Assembly (NCBI GenBank): GCA_946902985.2
Contig: OX336397.1
Span: 185,384,813-185,448,812, forward strand
Length of the DNA: 64,000 nt
Source: Meconema thalassinum
Taxonomy: Eukaryota; Arthropoda; Insecta; Orthoptera; Tettigoniidae
Direction of reading: 5' to 3'
Shown: positions 10,060 to 24,800 of the stretch, piece after piece
Layout of the letters: each line of letters starts with the position of its first letter
How positions within the stretch are numbered: position 1 is the first letter of the stretch
Notes under the pieces: generated by a model
What the model was told of the DNA's origin: nothing
The model's input: the letters and a program-made list of their open reading frames with translations, nothing else
Databases searched by the model: none
Translations under genes and position numbers: made by a program

Positions 10060-10690
10060 TCTCGCTTATTACCGTTTACTAGCATGTTAAAGATCCCCTT
10101 CGGGGGTTAAAATCTTAGCACGCTTCACGCGTTTTGGAATATTAGCCTGCATTTGTCATAGGAATTATCAGAAAACCAACCGTCATAAGCCGCGCCCGCC
10201 GTCCCACCAAAATAGCGATTCATTTCTTCCAGGCACGGCCACCGTGGTCGGCAACAGGCTTTCTCAAACACATGCCCAGCGGTATCTTTCGTCTTGACAA
10301 CAAATTTTTCATTTAAAATTATATTAAATAAAAATATTTTTTTGTTTCATCGTTAGGGCCCCTTTGTCAACAATTATTATCATTGGTCATGTTACAGATC
10401 AGCGTTTACTAACATGTTTAAAGATCTCCTTTGAGGGATTTTGAAATATTGGCCTCTGTCCATACGTCATAGGAAATATCGAAAAAGCGACCCCTCGCTC
10501 TGTCATAGACTACACCGCCAAAATATCTGATTGCTCTATTTGAATACCACCACCGTGGCCGGTGATAGCCTTGTTCTAACACACATGTCCAGCGGTATCG
10601 TCTCTCTGTCTAACCCCATTTAAAAACAGGCAATTTCTTTTTCAACATGTATAGCGTTAGGCCCTTTATCATTTTTTTCCAAACATTAAC
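10060..10690 (+). repeat. Two tandem ~330-bp units
   Basis: CGTTTACTAGCATGTTAAAG (about 10073) recurs as CGTTTACTAACATGTTTAAAG (about 10405), each followed by a GGGATTT/TTGG...ATTAGCCT type block, GTCATAGGAA and a CACCGTGG segment. The first unit is shared with the right arm (about 32470-32650). No coding sequence is seen. 10690-11019 continues with related short GAGATAT/CATGGGTTC repeat motifs. Confidence 0.55.
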
Positions 10691-11018
10691 GATCATATTT
10701 CAAGGACAACGTCACCCCGAGTCCTACGTGTCCTCGTACACGTCCCTAGCAGCATTGGTTCGCGAGATATAACAAAAAGTCTAAAATCACATTTTTACCC
10801 CAAAATCCATTTTCAAGTCTACTAAAAACAGTCAGGGCAACGCGACGAAAACGATGAATCCAAGCACATCGTTCTAGCTTCATGGGTTCCCGAGATATCA
10901 GCAAAAATCACAAAAAACACGTTTTACCCCAAAATCGAGTTTCCAAACTTTTTTAAAAATATAATGGGTTGTCCATATCAAAGCCCCCGTCTACTCAAGT
11001 CCAACGACACCTCATTCG

Positions 11019-11660
11019 TGAATCTCCGACCATGGGTTCGGGAAATATCGGCTCGCTTTAAAACCTGCTGACGCTTTGAGTTTAAAGCGCCACCATGCCC
11101 CTACTGCACAGTTTTTGTCCTAGAAACTTGACATTTATTTTGGAGGTAGAGGGTGTCAGGTCCATTCATTTATGTCAAATAAATATATCTGTAAAATTCC
11201 TAGTTTCCGAAATACATGAATTTCAAAATTGGACTGTTTTCAAAAAAACATAAAAAAAGTTTCATGGTAAAAAAAATTAAACATGGAGACTGCTCGTTTG
11301 AACTATTGCACAACGTTCTATCATCATTGGTTTTGGGAATTTCGCCTATTTTCTTAAACAAAATTTTTCAAAATTTTTTGAAAAATATAAAAAATGATCC
11401 ATAGGAAAGAGGACGTCAGCCCGAGTCCAACGACACCTCATTTGTCAAAATGAGACCATGGGCTCGCGAGATATCGGCTGCAAGGTTGATACGAGGAGGG
11501 ATCAAAAAGTAGTGAGATAGAACTGTCCTTGCTCCCCTACTCTTGGGGAACAGTTATTATTTTGAATAATTGAATGGAGATTGTTGGAAGATACAACACG
11601 TAGTATTTTATTACATACTAGCAATCCGCTCCCGGCTTTGCTTTGGAACAGTTATTTTAG
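11019..11660 (-). repeat. Outer inverted repeat, right half
   Basis: Reverse-complement match to 785-1437, starting with TGAATCTCCGACCATGGG and running into the first satellite monomers at about 11535. The open frame at 11216-11404 lies inside it and is not supported as a gene. Confidence 0.75.
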
Positions 11661-12669
11661 TAATTGAATGGAGATTGTTGGAAGATAAAACACGTAGTAT
11701 ATTATTGCATACTAGCAATCCACCCCCGGCTTTGCTTGGGAAGAGTTATTTTAGTAATTGAATAGAGATTGTTGGAAGACACAACACGTAGTATTTTATT
11801 ACATACTAGCAATCCACCCCCGGCTATGCTTGGGGACAGTTATTTTAGTAATTGAATAGAGATTGTTGGAAGACACAACACGTAGTATTTTATTGCATAC
11901 TAGCAATCTGCCCCGGCTTTGCTTGGGGACAGTTATTTTAGTAATTGAATAGAGATTGTTGGAAGACACAACACGTAGTATTTTATTGCATACTAGCAAT
12001 CCGCCCCGGCTATGCTTGGGGACAGGTACTTTAGTAATTGAATAGAGATTGTTGGAAGATAAAACACGTAGTATTTTATGGTAGACTAGCAATCAGCCCC
12101 GGATATGCTTGGGGACAATTATTTTGGTAATTGAATAGAGATTGTTGGAAGATAAAACACGTAGTATTTTATTGCATACTAGCAATCCACCCCCGGCTTT
12201 GCTTGGGAAGAGTTATTTTAGTAATTGAATAGAGATTGTTGGAAGACACAACACGTAGTATTTTATTACATACTAGCAATCCGCCCCGGCTTTGCTTGGG
12301 GACAGTTATTTTAGTAATTGAATGGAGATTGTTGGAAGATAAAACACGTAGTATTTTATGGTAGACTAGCAATCAGCCCCGGATATGCTTGGGGACAATT
12401 ATTTTGGTAATTGAATAGAGATTGTTGGAAGACACAACACGTAGTATTTTATTGCATACTAGCAATCCGCCCCGGCTATGCTTGGGGACAGTTATTTTAG
12501 TAACTGAATAGAGATTGTTGGAAGATAAAACACGTAGTGTTTTATTACATACTAGCAAGCCACCCCCGGCTTTGCTTGGGAAGAGTTATTTTAGTAATTG
12601 AATAGAGATTGTTGGAAGACACAACACGTAGTATTTTATTACATACTAGCAATCCACCCCCGGCTATGC

Positions 12670-15600
12670 TTGGGGACAGTTATTTTAGTAATTGAATAGA
12701 GATTGTTGGAAGACACTACACGTAGTATTTTATTACATACTAGCAATCCGCTCCCGGCTTTGCTTTGGAACAGTTATTTTAGTAATTGAATGGAGATTGT
12801 TGGAAGATAAAACACGTAGTATATTATTGCATACTAGCAATCCACCCCCGGCTTTGCTTGGGAAGAGGTATTTTAGTAATTGAATAGAGATTGTTGGAAG
12901 ACACAACACGTAGTATTTTATTACATACTAGCAATCCACCCCCGGCTATGCTTGGGGACAGTTATTTTAGTAATTGAATAGAGATTGTTGGAAGACAAAA
13001 CACGTAGTATTTTATTGCATACTAGCAATCCGCCCCGGCTTTGCTTGGGGACAGTTATTTTAGTAATTGAATAGAGATTGTTGGAAGACACAACACGTAG
13101 TATTTTATTGCATACTAGCAATCCGCCCCGGCTATGCTTGGGGACAGTTATTATAGTAATTGAATAGAGATTGTTGGAAGATAAAACACGTAGTATTTTA
13201 TGGTAGACTAGCAATCTGCCCCGGCTATGCTTGGGGACAATTATTTTGGTAATTGAATAGAGATTGTTGGAAGATAAAACACGTAGTATTTTATTACATA
13301 ATAGCAATCCGCCCCGGCTATGCTCGGGGACAGTTATTTTAGTAATTGAATAGAGATTGTTGGAAGACACAACACGTAGTATTTTATTGCATACTAGCAA
13401 TCCGCCCCGGCTATGCTCGGGGACAGTTATTTTAGTAATTGAATAGAGATTGTTGGAAGATAAAACACGTAGTATTTTATTACATACTAGCAATCCGCCC
13501 CGGCTGTGCTCGGGAACAGTTATTTTAGTAATTGAATAGAGATTGTTGGAAGATACAACACGTAGTATTTTATTGTATACTAGCAATCCGCCCCGGCTAT
13601 GCTCGGGGACAGTTATTTTAGTAATTGAATAGAGATTGTTGGAAGATACAACACGTAGTATTTTATTACATACTAGCAATCCACCCCCGGCTATGCTCGG
13701 GGACAGTTATTTTAGTAATTGAATAGAGATTGTTGGAAGATACAACACGTAGTATTTTATTACATACTAGCAATCCACCCCCGGCTATGCTCGGGGACAG
13801 TTATTTTAGTAATTGAATAGAGATTGTTGGAAGATACAACACGTAGTATTTTATTACATACTAGCAATCCACCCCCGGCTATGCTCGGGGACAGTTATTT
13901 TAGTAATTGAATAGAGATTGTTGGAAGATAAAACACGTAGTATTTTATTACATACTAGCAATCCACCCCCGGCTATGCTCGGGGACAGTTATTTTAGTAA
14001 TTGAATAGAGATTGTTGGAAGATACAACACGTAGTATTTTATTACATACTAGCAATCCGCCCCGGCTATGCTCGGGGACAGTTATTTTAGTAATTGAATA
14101 GAGATTTTGGAAGATACAACACGTAGTATTTTATTACATACTAGCAATCCACCCCGGCTATGCTCGGGGACAGTTATTTTAGTAATTGAATAGAGATTGT
14201 TGGAATACACAACACGTAGTATTTTATTGTATACTAGCAATCCGGCCCCGGCTACGCTTGGGAACAGTTATTTTAGTAATTGAATAGAGATTGTTGGAAG
14301 ACACAACACGTAGTATTTTATTGTATATTTGCAATCCGGCCCCGGCTACGCTTAAGAACAGTTATTTTAGTAATTGAATAGAGATTGTTGGAAGACACAA
14401 CACTTAGTATTTTATTGTATACTAGCAATCCGGCCCCGGCTACGCTTGGGAACAGTTCTTTTAGTAATTGAATAGAGATTGTTGGAAGATACAACACGTA
14501 GTATTTTATTACATACTAGCAATCCGCCCCGGCTATGCTCGGGGACAGTTATTTTAGTAATTGAATAGAGATTGTTGGAAGACACAACACGTAGTATTTT
14601 ATTGTATACTAGCAATCCGGCCCCCGCTACGCTTGGGAACAGTTATTTTAGTAATTGAATAGAGATTGTTGGAAGACACAACACGTAGTATTTTATTGTA
14701 CATTAGCAATCCGCCCCGGCTATGCTTGGGGACAATTATTTTGGTAATTGAATAGAGATTGTTGGAAGATAAAACACGTAGTATTTTATTACATACTAGC
14801 AATCCACCCCCGGCTATGTTTGGGGACAGTTATTTTAGTAATTGAATAGAAATTGTTGGAAGATACAACACGTAGTATTTTATTACATACTAGCAATCCG
14901 CCCCGGCTATGCTTGGGGACAATTATTTTGGTAATTGAATAGAGATTGTTGGAAGATACAACACGTAGTATTTTATTACATACTAGCAATCCGGCCCCGG
15001 CTACGCTTGGGAACAGTTATTTTAGTAATTGAATAGAGATTGTTGGAAGTCATAACACGTAGTATTTTACTGTATATTAGCAATCCGCCCCGGCTATGCT
15101 TGGGGACAATTATTTTGGTAATTGAATAGAGATTGTTGGAAGATAAAACACGTAGTATTTTATTACATACTAGCAATCCGCCCCGGCTATGCTTGGGGAC
15201 AGTTATTTTGGTAATTGAATAGAGATTGTTGGAAGATAAAACACGTAGTATTTTATTACATACTAGCAATCCGCCCCTGCTATGCTCGGGGACAGTTATT
15301 TTAGTAATTGAATAGAGATTGTTGGAAGATACAACAGGTAGTATTTTATTACATACTAGCAATCCGCCCCGGCTATGCTCGGGGACAGTTATTTTAGTAA
15401 TTGAATAGAGATTGTTGGAAGATACAACACGTAGTATTTTATTACATACTAGCAATCCGCCCCGGCTATGCTCGGGGACAGTTATTTTAGTAATTGAATA
15501 GAGATTGATGGAAGATACAACACGTAGTATTTTATTACATACTAGCAATCCGCCCCGGCTATGATTGGGGACAGTTATTTTGGTAATTGAATAGAGATTG

Positions 15601-18600
15601 TTGGAAGATAAAACACGTAGTATTTTATTACATACTAGCAATCCGCCCCGGCTATGCTCGGGGACAGTTATTTTAGTAATTGAATAGAGATTGTTGGAAG
15701 ATACAACACGTAGTATTTTATTACATACTAGCAATCCGCCCCGGCTATGCTCGGGGACAGTTATTTTAGTAATTGAATAGAGATTGATGGAAGATACAAC
15801 ACGTAGTATTTTATTACATACTAGCAATCCGCCCCGGCTATGCTCGGGGACAGTTATTTTAGTAATTGAATAGAGATTGTTGGAAGATACAACACGTAGT
15901 ATTTTATTACATACTAGAAATCCGCCCCGGCTATGCTCGGGGACAGTTATTTTAGTAATTGAATAGAGATTGATGGAAGATAACCACGTAGTATTTTATT
16001 ACATACTAGCAATCCGCCCCGGCTATGCTTGGGGACAGTTATTTTGGTAATTGAATAGAGATTGTTGGATGATAAAACACGTAGTATTTTATTACATACT
16101 AGCAATCCGCCCCGGCTATGCTCGGGGACAGTTATTTTAGTAATTGAATAGAGATTGTTGGAAGATACAACACGTAGTATTTTATTACATACTAGCAATC
16201 CGCCCCGGCTATGCTCGGGAACAGTTATTTTAGTAATTGAATAGAGATTGTTGGAAGATACAACACGTAGTATTTTATTACATACTAGCAATCCGCCCCG
16301 GCTATGCTCGGGGACAGTTATTTTAGTAATTGAATAGAGATTGTTGGAAGATACAACACGTAGTATTTTATTACATACTAGCAATCCGCCCCGGCTATGC
16401 TCGGGGACAGTTATTTTAGTAATTGAATAGAGATTGTTGGAAGATAAAACACGTAGTATTTTATTGTATACTAGCAATCCACCCCCGGCTATGCTCGGGA
16501 ACAGTTATTTGGTAATTGAATAGAGATTGTTGGAAGACACAACACGTAGTATTTTATTGTATACTAGCAATCCGCCCCGGCTATGCTCGGGGACAGTTAT
16601 TTTAGTAATTGAATAGAGATTGTGGGAAGATACAACACGTAGTATTTTATTACATACTAGCAATCCGCCCCGGCTATGCTTGGGGACAATTATTTTGGTA
16701 ATTGAATAGAGATTGTTGGAAGATAAAACACGTAGTATTTTATTACATACTAGCAATCCGCCCCGGCTATGCTCGGGGACAGTTATTTTAGTAATTGAAT
16801 AGAGATTGTTGGAAGATACAACACGTAGTATTTTATTACATACTAGCAATCCGCCCCGGCTATGCTCGGGAACAGTTATTTTAGTAATTGAATAGAGATT
16901 GTTGGAAGACACAACACGTAGTATTTTATTGTATACTAGCAATCCGGCGCCGGCTATGCTTGGGAACAGTTATTTTAGTAATAGAATAGAGATTGTTGGA
17001 AGACACAACACGTAGTATTTTATTGTATATTTGCAATCCGGCCCCGGCTACGCTTAAGAACAGTTATTTAATAATTGAATAGAGATTGTTGGAAGACACA
17101 ACACGTAGTATTTTATTGTATACTAGCAATCCGGCCCCGGCTACGCTTGGGAACAGTTCTTTTAGTAATTGAATAGAGATTGTTGGAAGATACAACACGT
17201 AGTATTTTATTACATACTTGCAGTCCGCCCCGGCTATGCTTGGGGACAATTATTTTGGTAATTGAATAGAGATTGTTGGAAGATACAACACGTAGTATTT
17301 TATTACATACTAGCAATCCGCCCCGGCTATGCTCGGGGACAGTTATTTTAGTAATTGAATAGAGATTGTTGGAAGACACAACACGTAGTATTTTATTGTA
17401 TACTAGCAATCCGGCCCCCGCTACGCTTGGGAACAGTTATTTTAGTAATTGAATAGAGATTGTTGGAAGACACAACACGTAGTATTTTATTGTATATTAG
17501 CAATCCGCCCCGGCTATGCTTGGGGACAATTATTTTGGTAATTGAATAGAGATTGTTGGAAGATAAAACACGTAGTATTTTATTACATACTAGCAATCCA
17601 CCCCCGGCTATGTTTGGGGACAGTTATTTTAGTAATTGAATAGAGATTGTTGGAAGATACAACACGTAGTATTTTATTACATACTAGCAATCCGCCCCGG
17701 CTATGCTTGGGGACAATTATTTTGGTAATTGAATAGAGATTGGTGGAAGATACAACACGTAGTATTTTATTACATACTAGCAATCCGCCCCGGCTATGCT
17801 CGGGGACAGTTATTTTAGTAATTGAATAGAGATTGATGGAAGATACAACACGTAGTATTTTATTACATACTAGCAATCCGCCCCGGCTATGCTCGGGGAC
17901 AGTTATTTTAGTAATTGAATAGAGATTGTTGGAAGATACAACACGTAGTATTTTATTACATACTAGCAATCCGCCCCGGCTATGCTCGGGGACAGTTATT
18001 TTAGTAATTGAATAGAGATTGATGGAAGATACAACACGTAGTATTTTATTACATACTAGCAATCCGCCCCGGCTATGCATGGGGACAGTTATTTTGGTAA
18101 TTGAATAGAGATTGTTGGAAGATAAAACACGTAGTATTTTATTACATACTAGCAATCCGCCCCGGCTATGCTCGGGGACAGTTATTTTAGTAATTGAATA
18201 GAGATTGTTGGAAGATACAACACGTAGTATTTTATTACATACTAGCAATCCGCCCCGGCTATGCTCGGGGACAGTTATTTTAGTAATTGAATAGAGATTG
18301 TTGGAAGATACAACACGTAGTATTTTATTACATACTAGCAATCCGCCCCGGCTATGCTCGGGGACAGTTATTTTAGTAATTGAATAGAGATTGTTGGAAG
18401 ATACAACACGTAGTATTTTATTACATACTAGCAATCCGCCCCGGCTATGCTTGGGGACAATTATTTTGGTAATTAAATAGAGATTGTTGGAAGATACAAC
18501 ACGTAGTATTTTATTACATACTAGCAATCCGCCCCGGCTATGCTCGGGGACAGTTATTTTAGTAATTGAATAGAGATTGTTGGAAGATAAAACACGTAGT

Positions 18601-18830
18601 ATTTTATTGTATACTAGCAATCCACCCCCGGCTATGCTCGGGAACAGTTATTTGGTAATTGAATAGAGATTGTTGGAAGACACAACACGTAGTATTTTAT
18701 TGTATACTAGCAATCCGCCCCGGCTATGCTCGGGGACAGTTATTTTAGTAATTGAATAGAGATTGTGGGAAGATACAACACGTAGTATTTTATTACATAC
18801 TAGCAATCCGCCCCGGCTATGCTTGGGGAC
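12670..18830 (-). repeat. Satellite higher-order unit, copy 1 (6153 bp)
   Basis: Variant monomers in this block recur in the same order 6153 bp downstream: CTACACGTAG near 12706 and 18861, the frame start at 13679 and 19832, and the deletion variant GAGATTTTGG near 14100 and 20255. The copies differ at only a handful of sites that I could spot, for example T at 14206 against G at 20359, T at 15278 against G at 21431, and C at 15984 against A at 22137. Confidence 0.9.
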
Positions 18831-21800
18831 AGTTATTTTAGTAATTGAATAGAGATTGTTGGAAAACACTACACGTAGTATTTTATTACATACTAGCAAT
18901 CCGCTCCCGGCTTTGCTTTGGAACAGTTATTTTAGTAATTGAATGGAGATTGTTGGAAGATAAAACACGTAGTATATTATTGCATACTAGCAATCCACCC
19001 CCGGCTTTGCTTGGGAAGAGGTATTTTAGTAATTGAATAGAGATTGTTGGAAGACACAACACGTAGTATTTTATTACATACTAGCAATCCACCCCCGGCT
19101 ATGCTTGGGGACAGTTATTTTAGTAATTGAATAGAGATTGTTGGAAGACAAAACACGTAGTATTTTATTGCATACTAGCAATCCGCCCCGGCTTTGCTTG
19201 GGGACAGTTATTTTAGTAATTGAATAGAGATTGTTGGAAGACACAACACGTAGTATTTTATTGCATACTAGCAATCCGCCCCGGCTATGCTTGGGGACAG
19301 TTATTTTAGTAATTGAATAGAGATTGTTGGAAGATAAAACACGTAGTATTTTATGGTAGACTAGCAATCTGCCCCGGCTATGCTTGGGGACAATTATTTT
19401 GGTAATTGAATAGAGATTGTTGGAAGATAAAACACGTAGTATTTTATTACATAATAGCAATCCGCCCCGGCTATGCTCGGGGACAGTTATTTTAGTAATT
19501 GAATAGAGATTGTTGGAAGACACAACACGTAGTATTTTATTGCATACTAGCAATCCGCCCCGGCTATGCTCGGGGACAGTTATTTTAGTAATTGAATAGA
19601 GATTGTTGGAAGATAAAACACGTAGTATTTTATTACATACTAGCAATCCGCCCCGGCTGTGCTCGGGAACAGTTATTTTAGTAATTGAATAGAGATTGTT
19701 GGAAGATACAACACGTAGTATTTTATTGTATACTAGCAATCCGCCCCGGCTATGCTCGGGGACAGTTATTTTAGTAATTGAATAGAGATTGTTGGAAGAT
19801 ACAACACGTAGTATTTTATTACATACTAGCAATCCACCCCCGGCTATGCTCGGGGACAGTTATTTTAGTAATTGAATAGAGATTGTTGGAAGATACAACA
19901 CGTAGTATTTTATTACATACTAGCAATCCACCCCCGGCTATGCTCGGGGACAGTTATTTTAGTAATTGAATAGAGATTGTTGGAAGATACAACACGTAGT
20001 ATTTTATTACATACTAGCAATCCACCCCCGGCTATGCTCGGGGACAGTTATTTTAGTAATTGAATAGAGATTGTTGGAAGATAAAACACGTAGTATTTTA
20101 TTACATACTAGCAATCCACCCCCGGCTATGCTCGGGGACAGTTATTTTAGTAATTGAATAGAGATTGTTGGAAGATACAACACGTAGTATTTTATTACAT
20201 ACTAGCAATCCGCCCCGGCTATGCTCGGGGACAGTTATTTTAGTAATTGAATAGAGATTTTGGAAGATACAACACGTAGTATTTTATTACATACTAGCAA
20301 TCCACCCCGGCTATGCTCGGGGACAGTTATTTTAGTAATTGAATAGAGATTGTTGGAAGACACAACACGTAGTATTTTATTGTATACTAGCAATCCGGCC
20401 CCGGCTACGCTTGGGAACAGTTATTTTAGTAATTGAATAGAGATTGTTGGAAGACACAACACGTAGTATTTTATTGTATATTTGCAATCCGGCCCCGGCT
20501 ACGCTTAAGAACAGTTATTTTAGTAATTGAATAGAGATTGTTGGAAGACACAACACTTAGTATTTTATTGTATACTAGCAATCCGGCCCCGGCTACGCTT
20601 GGGAACAGTTCTTTTAGTAATTGAATAGAGATTGTTGGAAGATACAACACGTAGTATTTTATTACATACTAGCAATCCGCCCCGGCTATGCTCGGGGACA
20701 GTTATTTTAGTAATTGAATAGAGATTGTTGGAAGACACAACACGTAGTATTTTATTGTATACTAGCAATCCGGCCCCCGCTACGCTTGGGAACAGTTATT
20801 TTAGTAATTGAATAGAGATTGTTGGAAGACACAACACGTAGTATTTTATTGTACATTAGCAATCCGCCCCGGCTATGCTTGGGGACAATTATTTTGGTAA
20901 TTGAATAGAGATTGTTGGAAGATAAAACACGTAGTATTTTATTACATACTAGCAATCCACCCCCGGCTATGTTTGGGGACAGTTATTTTAGTAATTGAAT
21001 AGAAATTGTTGGAAGATACAACACGTAGTATTTTATTACATACTAGCAATCCGCCCCGGCTATGCTTGGGGACAATTATTTTGGTAATTGAATAGAGATT
21101 GTTGGAAGATACAACACGTAGTATTTTATTACATACTAGCAATCCGGCCCCGGCTACGCTTGGGAACAGTTATTTTAGTAATTGAATAGAGATTGTTGGA
21201 AGTCATAACACGTAGTATTTTACTGTATATTAGCAATCCGCCCCGGCTATGCTTGGGGACAATTATTTTGGTAATTGAATAGAGATTGTTGGAAGATAAA
21301 ACACGTAGTATTTTATTACATACTAGCAATCCGCCCCGGCTATGCTTGGGGACAGTTATTTTGGTAATTGAATAGAGATTGTTGGAAGATAAAACACGTA
21401 GTATTTTATTACATACTAGCAATCCGCCCCGGCTATGCTCGGGGACAGTTATTTTAGTAATTGAATAGAGATTGTTGGAAGATACAACAGGTAGTATTTT
21501 ATTACATACTAGCAATCCGCCCCGGCTATGCTCGGGGACAGTTATTTTAGTAATTGAATAGAGATTGTTGGAAGATACAACACGTAGTATTTTATTACAT
21601 ACTAGCAATCCGCCCCGGCTATGCTCGGGGACAGTTATTTTAGTAATTGAATAGAGATTGATGGAAGATACAACACGTAGTATTTTATTACATACTAGCA
21701 ATCCGCCCCGGCTATGATTGGGGACAGTTATTTTGGTAATTGAATAGAGATTGTTGGAAGATAAAACACGTAGTATTTTATTACATACTAGCAATCCGCC

Positions 21801-24800
21801 CCGGCTATGCTCGGGGACAGTTATTTTAGTAATTGAATAGAGATTGTTGGAAGATACAACACGTAGTATTTTATTACATACTAGCAATCCGCCCCGGCTA
21901 TGCTCGGGGACAGTTATTTTAGTAATTGAATAGAGATTGATGGAAGATACAACACGTAGTATTTTATTACATACTAGCAATCCGCCCCGGCTATGCTCGG
22001 GGACAGTTATTTTAGTAATTGAATAGAGATTGTTGGAAGATACAACACGTAGTATTTTATTACATACTAGAAATCCGCCCCGGCTATGCTCGGGGACAGT
22101 TATTTTAGTAATTGAATAGAGATTGATGGAAGATAAACACGTAGTATTTTATTACATACTAGCAATCCGCCCCGGCTATGCTTGGGGACAGTTATTTTGG
22201 TAATTGAATAGAGATTGTTGGATGATAAAACACGTAGTATTTTATTACATACTAGCAATCCGCCCCGGCTATGCTCGGGGACAGTTATTTTAGTAATTGA
22301 ATAGAGATTGTTGGAAGATACAACACGTAGTATTTTATTACATACTAGCAATCCGCCCCGGCTATGCTCGGGAACAGTTATTTTAGTAATTGAATAGAGA
22401 TTGTTGGAAGATACAACACGTAGTATTTTATTACATACTAGCAATCCGCCCCGGCTATGCTCGGGGACAGTTATTTTAGTAATTGAATAGAGATTGTTGG
22501 AAGATACAACACGTAGTATTTTATTACATACTAGCAATCCGCCCCGGCTATGCTCGGGGACAGTTATTTTAGTAATTGAATAGAGATTGTTGGAAGATAA
22601 AACACGTAGTATTTTATTGTATACTAGCAATCCACCCCCGGCTATGCTCGGGAACAGTTATTTGGTAATTGAATAGAGATTGTTGGAAGACACAACACGT
22701 AGTATTTTATTGTATACTAGCAATCCGCCCCGGCTATGCTCGGGGACAGTTATTTTAGTAATTGAATAGAGATTGTGGGAAGATACAACACGTAGTATTT
22801 TATTACATACTAGCAATCCGCCCCGGCTATGCTTGGGGACAATTATTTTGGTAATTGAATAGAGATTGTTGGAAGATAAAACACGTAGTATTTTATTACA
22901 TACTAGCAATCCGCCCCGGCTATGCTCGGGGACAGTTATTTTAGTAATTGAATAGAGATTGTTGGAAGATACAACACGTAGTATTTTATTACATACTAGC
23001 AATCCGCCCCGGCTATGCTCGGGAACAGTTATTTTAGTAATTGAATAGAGATTGTTGGAAGACACAACACGTAGTATTTTATTGTATACTAGCAATCCGG
23101 CGCCGGCTATGCTTGGGAACAGTTATTTTAGTAATTGAATAGAGATTGTTGGAAGACACAACACGTAGTATTTTATTGTATATTTGCAATCCGGCCCCGG
23201 CTACGCTTAAGAACAGTCATTTAATAATTGAATAGAGATTGTTGGAAGACACAACACGTAGTATTTTATTGTATACTAGCAATCCGGCCCCGGCTACGCT
23301 TGGGAACAGTTCTTTTAGTAATTGAATAGAGATTGTTGGAAGATACAACACGTAGTATTTTATTACATACTTGCAGTCCGCCCCGGCTATGCTTGGGGAC
23401 AATTATTTTGGTAATTGAATAGAGATTGTTGGAAGATACAACACGTAGTATTTTATTACATACTAGCAATCCGCCCCGGCTATGCTCGGGGACAGTTATT
23501 TTAGTAATTGAATAGAGATTGTTGGAAGACACAACACGTAGTATTTTATTGTATACTAGCAATCCGGCCCCCGCTACGCTTGGGAACAGTTATTTTAGTA
23601 ATTGAATAGAGATTGTTGGAAGACACAACACGTAGTATTTTATTGTATATTAGCAATCCGCCCCGGCTATGCTTGGGGACAATTATTTTGGTAATTGAAT
23701 AGAGATTGTTGGAAGATAAAACACGTAGTATTTTATTACATACTAGCAATCCACCCCCGGCTATGTTTGGGGACAGTTATTTTAGTAATTGAATAGAGAT
23801 TGTTGGAAGATACAACACGTAGTATTTTATTACATACTAGCAATCCGCCCCGGCTATGCTTGGGGACAATTATTTTGGTAATTGAATAGAGATTGGTGGA
23901 AGATACAACACGTAGTATTTTATTACATACTAGCAATCCGGCCCCGGCTACGCTTGGGAACAGTTATTTTAGTAATTGAATAGAGATTGTTGGAAGTCAC
24001 AACACGTAGTATTTTACTGTATATTAGCAATCCGCCCCGGCTATGCTTGGGGACAATTATTTTGGTAATTGAATAGAGATTGTTGTAAGATAAAACACGT
24101 AGTATTTTATTACATACTAGCAATCCGCCCCGGCTATGCTTGGGGACAGTTATTTTGGTAATTGAATAGAGATTGTTGGAAGATAAAACACGTAGTATTT
24201 TATTACATACTAGCAATCCGCCCCGGCTATGCTCGGGGACAGTTATTTTAGTAATTGAATAGAGATTGTTGGAAGATACAACAGGTAGTATTTTATTACA
24301 TACTAGCAATCCGCCCCGGCTATGCTCGGGGACAGTTATTTTAGTAATTGAATAGAGATTGTTGGAAGATACAACACGTAGTATTTTATTACATACTAGC
24401 AATCCGCCCCGGCTATGCTCGGGGACAGTTATTTTAGTAATTGAATAGAGATTGATGGAAGATACAACACGTAGTATTTTATTACATACTAGCAATCCGC
24501 CCCGGCTATGCTCGGGGACAGTTATTTTAGTAATTGAATAGAGATTGTTGGAAGATACAACACGTAGTATTTTATTACATACTAGCAATCCGCCCCGGCT
24601 ATGCTCGGGGACAGTTATTTTAGTAATTGAATAGAGATTGATGGAAGATACAACACGTAGTATTTTATTACATACTAGCAATCCGCCCCGGCTATGCATG
24701 GGGACAGTTATTTTGGTAATTGAATAGAGATTGTTGGAAGATAAAACACGTAGTATTTTATTACATACTAGCAATCCGCCCCGGCTATGCTCGGGGACAG

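Larger units (their letters stand above)
1612..10370 (+). repeat. Left arm of a large inverted duplication
   Basis: Read in reverse complement, this arm follows the right arm (32345-38588) in the same order: 5' region, exons, BIR, RING, small ORF, FLYWCH-2, FLYWCH-1, CCAACACAAA minisatellite, CCTAA tract, and the terminal block with CTGCCAACAGGTGCTTACTG. The left arm is longer mainly because of two ~1.4-kb insertions (2318-3713 and 4052-5470). The FLYWCH-2 coding part looks about 95% identical between arms by eye, while non-coding parts are clearly more diverged. Separation between arms is about 22 kb. Confidence 0.88.
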
